Source: an uncultured Actinomycetes bacterium (GTDB lineage Bacteria > Actinomycetota > Actinomycetes > Nanopelagicales > Nanopelagicaceae). Taken from it: DNA of 16,237 nt. This document shows, one piece after another, positions 14,168-16,237 of this stretch (position 1 is the first letter of the stretch; every line of letters begins with the position of its first letter). Location of the stretch: assembly GCA_903867285.1 (NCBI GenBank), contig CAIPQX010000005.1, positions 1-16,237 of the forward strand, read 5' to 3'. Both the position numbers and the translations under genes were made by a program. The notes under the pieces are model-generated. The model saw nothing but the letters and a program-made list of their open reading frames with translations. It had not been told where the DNA came from and did no database searches.

Positions 14168-15178
14168 AAGTCCCTCCGGAGAGTCAGGGTTAAAGCCAAA
14201 CTTCTTGGCGAACTCGAGGGCGAATCCCTGTAGGGAGATTGCATCGACAATCGATGAGGTAATTTCGTCATTGCAACGCGACCCGCCAATACGAATATCT
14301 GCTCCGACACTGGTTCCGCCTGCGCCAATCCAGGTAATGTGATCAACGTTCTTTCTAATCTTTACCAGGGCTTCAGAGATGGAATTCGCGGGCATGTGAT
14401 GCGGTGCCACGATAAAGAGCTGGGTGGATTCCCTAAGGGCCGAAATTGGGCCGTGTAGGTAGTCGGCAGTGGAGAGACCTTGGACAGAGAGTTTCGATGT
14501 CTCCTGCACCTTCAGCGCTGCCTCTCGGGCATTGCCATAAGAGAAGCCACGCCCCAGGAAGACCATTTCGCTCTCCCGGGAGCTAGCAGCAACTGCTGCA
14601 GAGTTGATCTGCGTATTTGCAACCAGCGCTTCTGCTTGGTCGACTATCTCTTGACCTATGACCGGGGTACCGGCCCAACCGGAGACCAACAAGTAGGAAA
14701 CCAACAATTGCGCTGAATAACTCTTCGTCGCTGCGACGGCAAGTTCCGGGCCTGCTAGCAGCGAGAGGTGGTGATGGGCCAACTGAGCAAGAGGAGAGGA
14801 TTCATCATTGGTCATCGCAATGACATATCCACCGGATTGCTTCGCTGCTTGCGCGAAGGCAACTAGATCTGGAGATTGACCGCTCTGGCTGATAGCAATA
14901 ACAAGAGTGCCTTCGTAGTGCAACTCTGATTTGTAAATCGTTACAGCAGATGGAGATGTCAATCCGCAGGGCAAACCCAGCTTCACCTCAATCAAATATT
15001 TAAGGAAATGCGCGGCGTTATCTGAAGTTCCTCGTGCAAGTATAAGTACAGATCTAATCTTCTTCTCGGTGAGTAAGTTTTTTACGCTATCGAATTGCTC
15101 CTTCGCTGCGAGAATATTGCGAAAGACATCTGGAGTAGATGCAATCTCCATCTCCATTATTGATCCAAAAGAATCCAT
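14144..15178 (-). CDS. SIS-domain sugar-phosphate isomerase/deaminase (GlmS isomerase-like, NagB-II type)
   Basis: A protein of 344 residues with two SIS domains and no glutaminase domain, like GlmS's isomerase half or the NagB-II glucosamine-6-phosphate deaminases. EMEIASTPDVF at 9-19 matches the family N-terminus. Phosphosugar-binding motifs are ARGTSDNAA (48-56), ISQSGQSPD (96-104) and GPELAVAATKSY (143-154). The second domain has FLGRGFSYGNAREAALKVQETS. The C-terminus, with EGLSKVTMTL, is the typical family end. I chose ATG 15178 because GGGAG lies six bases upstream; GTG 15211 would add 11 residues with poor spacing. The likely role is interconversion or deamination of an amino-sugar phosphate, or ketose/aldose isomerisation as in AgaS. 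It is divergent from the SGNH hydrolase. The TGA stop overlaps the tRNA by one base. Confidence 0.9.
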   Translation of the reverse strand: MDSFGSIMEMEIASTPDVFRNILAAKEQFDSVKNLLTEKKIRSVLILARGTSDNAAHFLKYLIEVKLGLPCGLTSPSAVTIYKSELHYEGTLVIAISQSGQSPDLVAFAQAAKQSGGYVIAMTNDESSPLAQLAHHHLSLLAGPELAVAATKSYSAQLLVSYLLVSGWAGTPVIGQEIVDQAEALVANTQINSAAVAASSRESEMVFLGRGFSYGNAREAALKVQETSKLSVQGLSTADYLHGPISALRESTQLFIVAPHHMPANSISEALVKIRKNVDHITWIGAGGTSVGADIRIGGSRCNDEITSSIVDAISLQGFALEFAKKFGFNPDSPEGLSKVTMTL

Positions 15179-15252
15179 CAAAAGCTCCCGACGTGTAGTA
15201 GTTTTAGCCACCTGCTAAATAATTAGTTCCATTACCTTGAATCTGGAGAACC

Positions 15253-15846
15253 ATGAAGACCATCGTATTTATTGGAGATAGCGTCACCGATTGTGATCGA
15301 TTGACGATTCCACCATACGGAAATGGTTATGTTTCTCTCATAGCCTCCTCAGATGAGATCAATGCAAATGTCATTAATGTAGGAACTAGCGGACACCGTT
15401 TGGTTGACCTGGAAAAGCGCTGGAACGAAGATGTCCTCGAGAACAAGCCTGACATTCTCTCGATCGCAATTGGCGTAAATGACACCTGGCGTAGATATGA
15501 CGACAACGATGTGACCGAGGTGGTTGACTTCGAAATTCGATACCGTTCACTGCTGACGATCACACGCGCGGAATGTAATTCAAAGTTTGTCCTCTGCGAG
15601 CCATTTCTGCTGCCTGTGCGCGAGGAGATGAAGCTCTGGAGAGAGGATTTGGATCCGAAGATCGATGTCGTCCATAGATTAGCCAAGGAATTTGCCGCGC
15701 TTTTGGTTCCATTTGATAGTGAATTCACCAAGCGCAGCGCGCTATCTTCGATGGCAGAACTAGCGGAAGATGGCATCCATCCGACTGCCGCGGGCCATGC
15801 CCTTATGGCAAAACTTTGGTTAGACACGGTGAGCACTTACTTATGA
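15253..15846 (+). CDS. SGNH/GDSL-family esterase
   Basis: A small hydrolase of 197 residues with all SGNH blocks. Block I is GDSVTD with nucleophile S10. Block II glycine lies in NVGTSGHR (42-49). Block III is GVND with N76, and block V is DGIHPTAAGH with D173 and H176. There is no signal peptide, so the enzyme is cytosolic. Related bacterial enzymes remove acetyl groups from sugars or cleave short acyl esters. ATG 15253 follows GGAG by four bases. The gene diverges from the SIS isomerase across a short intergenic region, and the two may be co-regulated in carbohydrate use, for example deacetylation of an acylated sugar taken up from outside. The stop overlaps the convergent downstream gene by 10 bases. 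The substrate is not known. Confidence 0.9.
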   Translation: MKTIVFIGDSVTDCDRLTIPPYGNGYVSLIASSDEINANVINVGTSGHRLVDLEKRWNEDVLENKPDILSIAIGVNDTWRRYDDNDVTEVVDFEIRYRSLLTITRAECNSKFVLCEPFLLPVREEMKLWREDLDPKIDVVHRLAKEFAALLVPFDSEFTKRSALSSMAELAEDGIHPTAAGHALMAKLWLDTVSTYL

Positions 15847-16237
15847 CTCTTTAGCTCAGCTGCCAATTCGTTGAGCGGTCCTTCAATTTGATCGCCAAAG
15901 AGGTGCTTCTGGGATTCATTGAGACGTTGAATCAATCCGCGAAGCGTCTCCTCAGAATCCGTTGGACCAACTATGGATTTGTTTTCAGCATCAAATGAGC
16001 AGGTGAGCAAGAAGTCAGCAAGTCCCTGCAGCGTTTCTCCACCTAAGAGATACTTCTCCAGCCATTCAGAGATCTCCTGCGCGAGCTCCGGGTAGATGAA
16101 ATCGGGCGCTGTCAGAACTTTGTAATGGTTCTTTATGGACTCCCCTTCCGCGCGAAATACCTCCGCGGCTAGGGTCGTATCGCCAGCACGCCACGCAGTA
16201 ACTCCAGCGCGAAAGACTTGGCGGAGATCAGGAGCTG
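15837..16237 (-). CDS. Unrecognised protein, C-terminal part (gene runs off the window)
   Basis: One frame on the minus strand is open from the window edge to a TAA at 15837-15839, giving about 133 C-terminal residues. The readable part begins near APDLRQVFRAGVTAWRAGDT and ends LNELAAELKSHK. It is acidic, probably mostly helical and has no membrane segment. It holds one cysteine (FLLTCSFDAENKS) and no metal or catalytic motif I can name. The other two frames on this strand hit stops soon after the edge, and codon choice looks like the neighbours, so it is very likely coding. The gene is convergent with the SGNH esterase with a 10-base overlap. I do not recognise the family; the missing N-terminal part is needed to classify it. 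Confidence 0.7.
   Translation of the reverse strand, partial: APDLRQVFRAGVTAWRAGDTTLAAEVFRAEGESIKNHYKVLTAPDFIYPELAQEISEWLEKYLLGGETLQGLADFLLTCSFDAENKSIVGPTDSEETLRGLIQRLNESQKHLFGDQIEGPLNELAAELKSHK

Overview
The window looks like chromosome from a small-genome, moderate-GC actinobacterium. The evidence is a decaprenyl-phosphate phosphoribosyltransferase-type UbiA gene, a RipA-like NlpC/P60 wall hydrolase, dense head-to-tail operons with 1-17 base overlaps, frequent GTG starts and almost no intergenic DNA. A freshwater planktonic lineage would fit, but that is a guess. No mobile element, CRISPR array or phage gene is visible.

Layout. (1) Positions 1-1715: a UbiA-family gene on the minus strand, broken by an in-frame TGA at 75-77, and a divergent secreted NlpC/P60 hydrolase. 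(2) 5720-1723, minus strand: a compact seven-gene operon. In order it holds a CsoR/CstR-family repressor, a CoA-disulfide-reductase/rhodanese fusion, two paralogous cysteine-rich microproteins of 55 and 48 residues, thioredoxin, a class I methyltransferase and an ICMT/PEMT-like membrane methyltransferase. Its promoter has a 17-base spacer filled by an 18-bp perfect CsoR-type palindrome. The repressor has the Cys-Ser-Cys pattern of persulfide sensors rather than the Cys-His-Cys pattern of copper sensors. I read it as a reactive-sulfur (persulfide) response operon. (3) 9484-5733, minus strand: a four-gene sugar-acid operon of zinc-dependent MDR dehydrogenase, SMP-30/gluconolactonase, SDR and mannonate dehydratase. 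(4) 9571-14026, plus strand, divergent from it: an IlvD/Edd-family sugar-acid dehydratase overlapping a 915-residue FAD/Fe-S D-lactate-type dehydrogenase. (5) 14074-16237: tRNA-Gly(CCC), a convergent SIS-domain sugar isomerase/deaminase, a divergent SGNH hydrolase, and the 3' part of an unrecognised gene that runs off the window.

Regions 3 and 4 together give most steps of an oxidative sugar or uronate route: sugar to lactone to acid to 2-keto-3-deoxy acid, then oxidation of a 2-hydroxyacid end product. No transporter, kinase, aldolase or dedicated regulator lies in the window, so the starting sugar cannot be named. The strongest candidate for an under-described system is region 2, with its tandem microproteins and two methyltransferases under one sulfur-type repressor.
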